Both the position numbers and the translations under genes were made by a program. DNA of 14,816 nt from Acidobacteriota bacterium (GTDB taxonomy: Bacteria; Acidobacteriota; Terriglobia; UBA7540), in assembly GCA_003224665.1 (NCBI GenBank), contig QHZM01000037.1, forward strand, positions 1 to 14,816, in the 5' to 3' direction. Positions 14,712 to 14,816 of the stretch are shown piece after piece (positions within the stretch are counted from its first letter, which is position 1; the number at the start of each line of letters is the position of its first letter). A model generated the notes under the pieces. The model saw only the letters and a list, made by a program, of their open reading frames with translations, searched no databases and was not told the DNA's origin.

Positions 14712-14816
14712 GTGAAACTCATACCTCGCGACGAGAAGTTCTACGGCCTCTTCCTTGGCCAGGCGGAAAACATCAATGAAGCGGCCTTGAAACTGGTAGG
14801 GCTCTTCGACGATCTG
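14712..14816 (+). CDS. DUF47 / PhoU-like protein, N-terminal fragment (runs off the window)
   Basis: GTG 14712 has GAGGAG at 14701-14706 (spacing 5). The 35 visible codons read MKLIPRDEKFYGLFLGQAEN and continue INEAALKLVGLFDDL. This is the N-terminus of the DUF47 family (PhoU-like helical proteins, TIGR00153-type), which are usually encoded just before a Pit-type low-affinity phosphate transporter and thought to regulate it. The continuation and any pit gene are outside the window. Confidence 0.75.
   Translation, partial: MKLIPRDEKFYGLFLGQAENINEAALKLVGLFDDL

Overview
The window is GC-rich, gene-dense bacterial DNA. It has no tRNA, rRNA, CRISPR array or insertion sequence that I can see. The gene set suggests a Gram-negative bacterium, most likely an acidobacterium or relative: a housekeeping cluster with an NHL/IPT beta-propeller protein inside it, an MlaF-type ABC ATPase, a HrcA/CIRCE-controlled groESL operon and a PhoU-like (DUF47) gene. 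This placement is inferred from gene content, not from a phylogenetic marker. The sequence is probably part of a metagenome or draft assembly, because two genes carry internal losses that look like deletions or assembly collapses.

Layout. (1) Positions 2-5430, + strand: rimO (5' truncated), yacG, pgpA, an IPT/NHL-repeat protein, cinA, thpR and plsY. They are tightly spaced, partly overlapping and look like one transcription unit. (2) 5431-7237, +: a structured intergenic region, then a membrane Cache-HAMP sensor and an HD-GYP phosphodiesterase domain. The two parts are now in different reading frames and were almost certainly one gene. (3) 7324-8310, +: ftsY. (4) 8315-11134, - strand: a small exported carboxypeptidase-regulatory-like protein, an RluB/RsuA-type pseudouridine synthase, an MlaF-like ATPase and mobA. 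(5) 11245-13617, +: promoter, perfect CIRCE operator, groES, structured spacer, groEL (about 100 nt missing, with loss of frame) and a strong intrinsic terminator. (6) 13697-14415, -: an AhpD/CMD-family gene followed by a 56-codon ORF. (7) 14712 to the end, +: start of a DUF47/PhoU-like gene, divergent from the AhpD gene.

The most interesting item is the AhpD/CMD gene at 13885-14415 (-). An ordinary caller would stop it at an in-frame TGA at 14176-14178. That TGA falls exactly where this family has the second cysteine of its CxxC redox motif. The frame continues for 96 more well-conserved codons, and a two-part stem-loop resembling a bacterial SECIS element lies directly downstream. The simplest reading is a selenoprotein with a CxxU active site, so the organism should encode SelA, SelB, SelD and tRNA-Sec.

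Together the genes cover translation and ribosome modification (RimO, RluB), phospholipid synthesis (PgpA, PlsY), membrane targeting (FtsY), lipid transport (MlaF), cofactor repair and synthesis (CinA, MobA), protein folding (GroESL), c-di-GMP turnover (HD-GYP) and probably peroxide or thiol redox defence (the seleno-AhpD).
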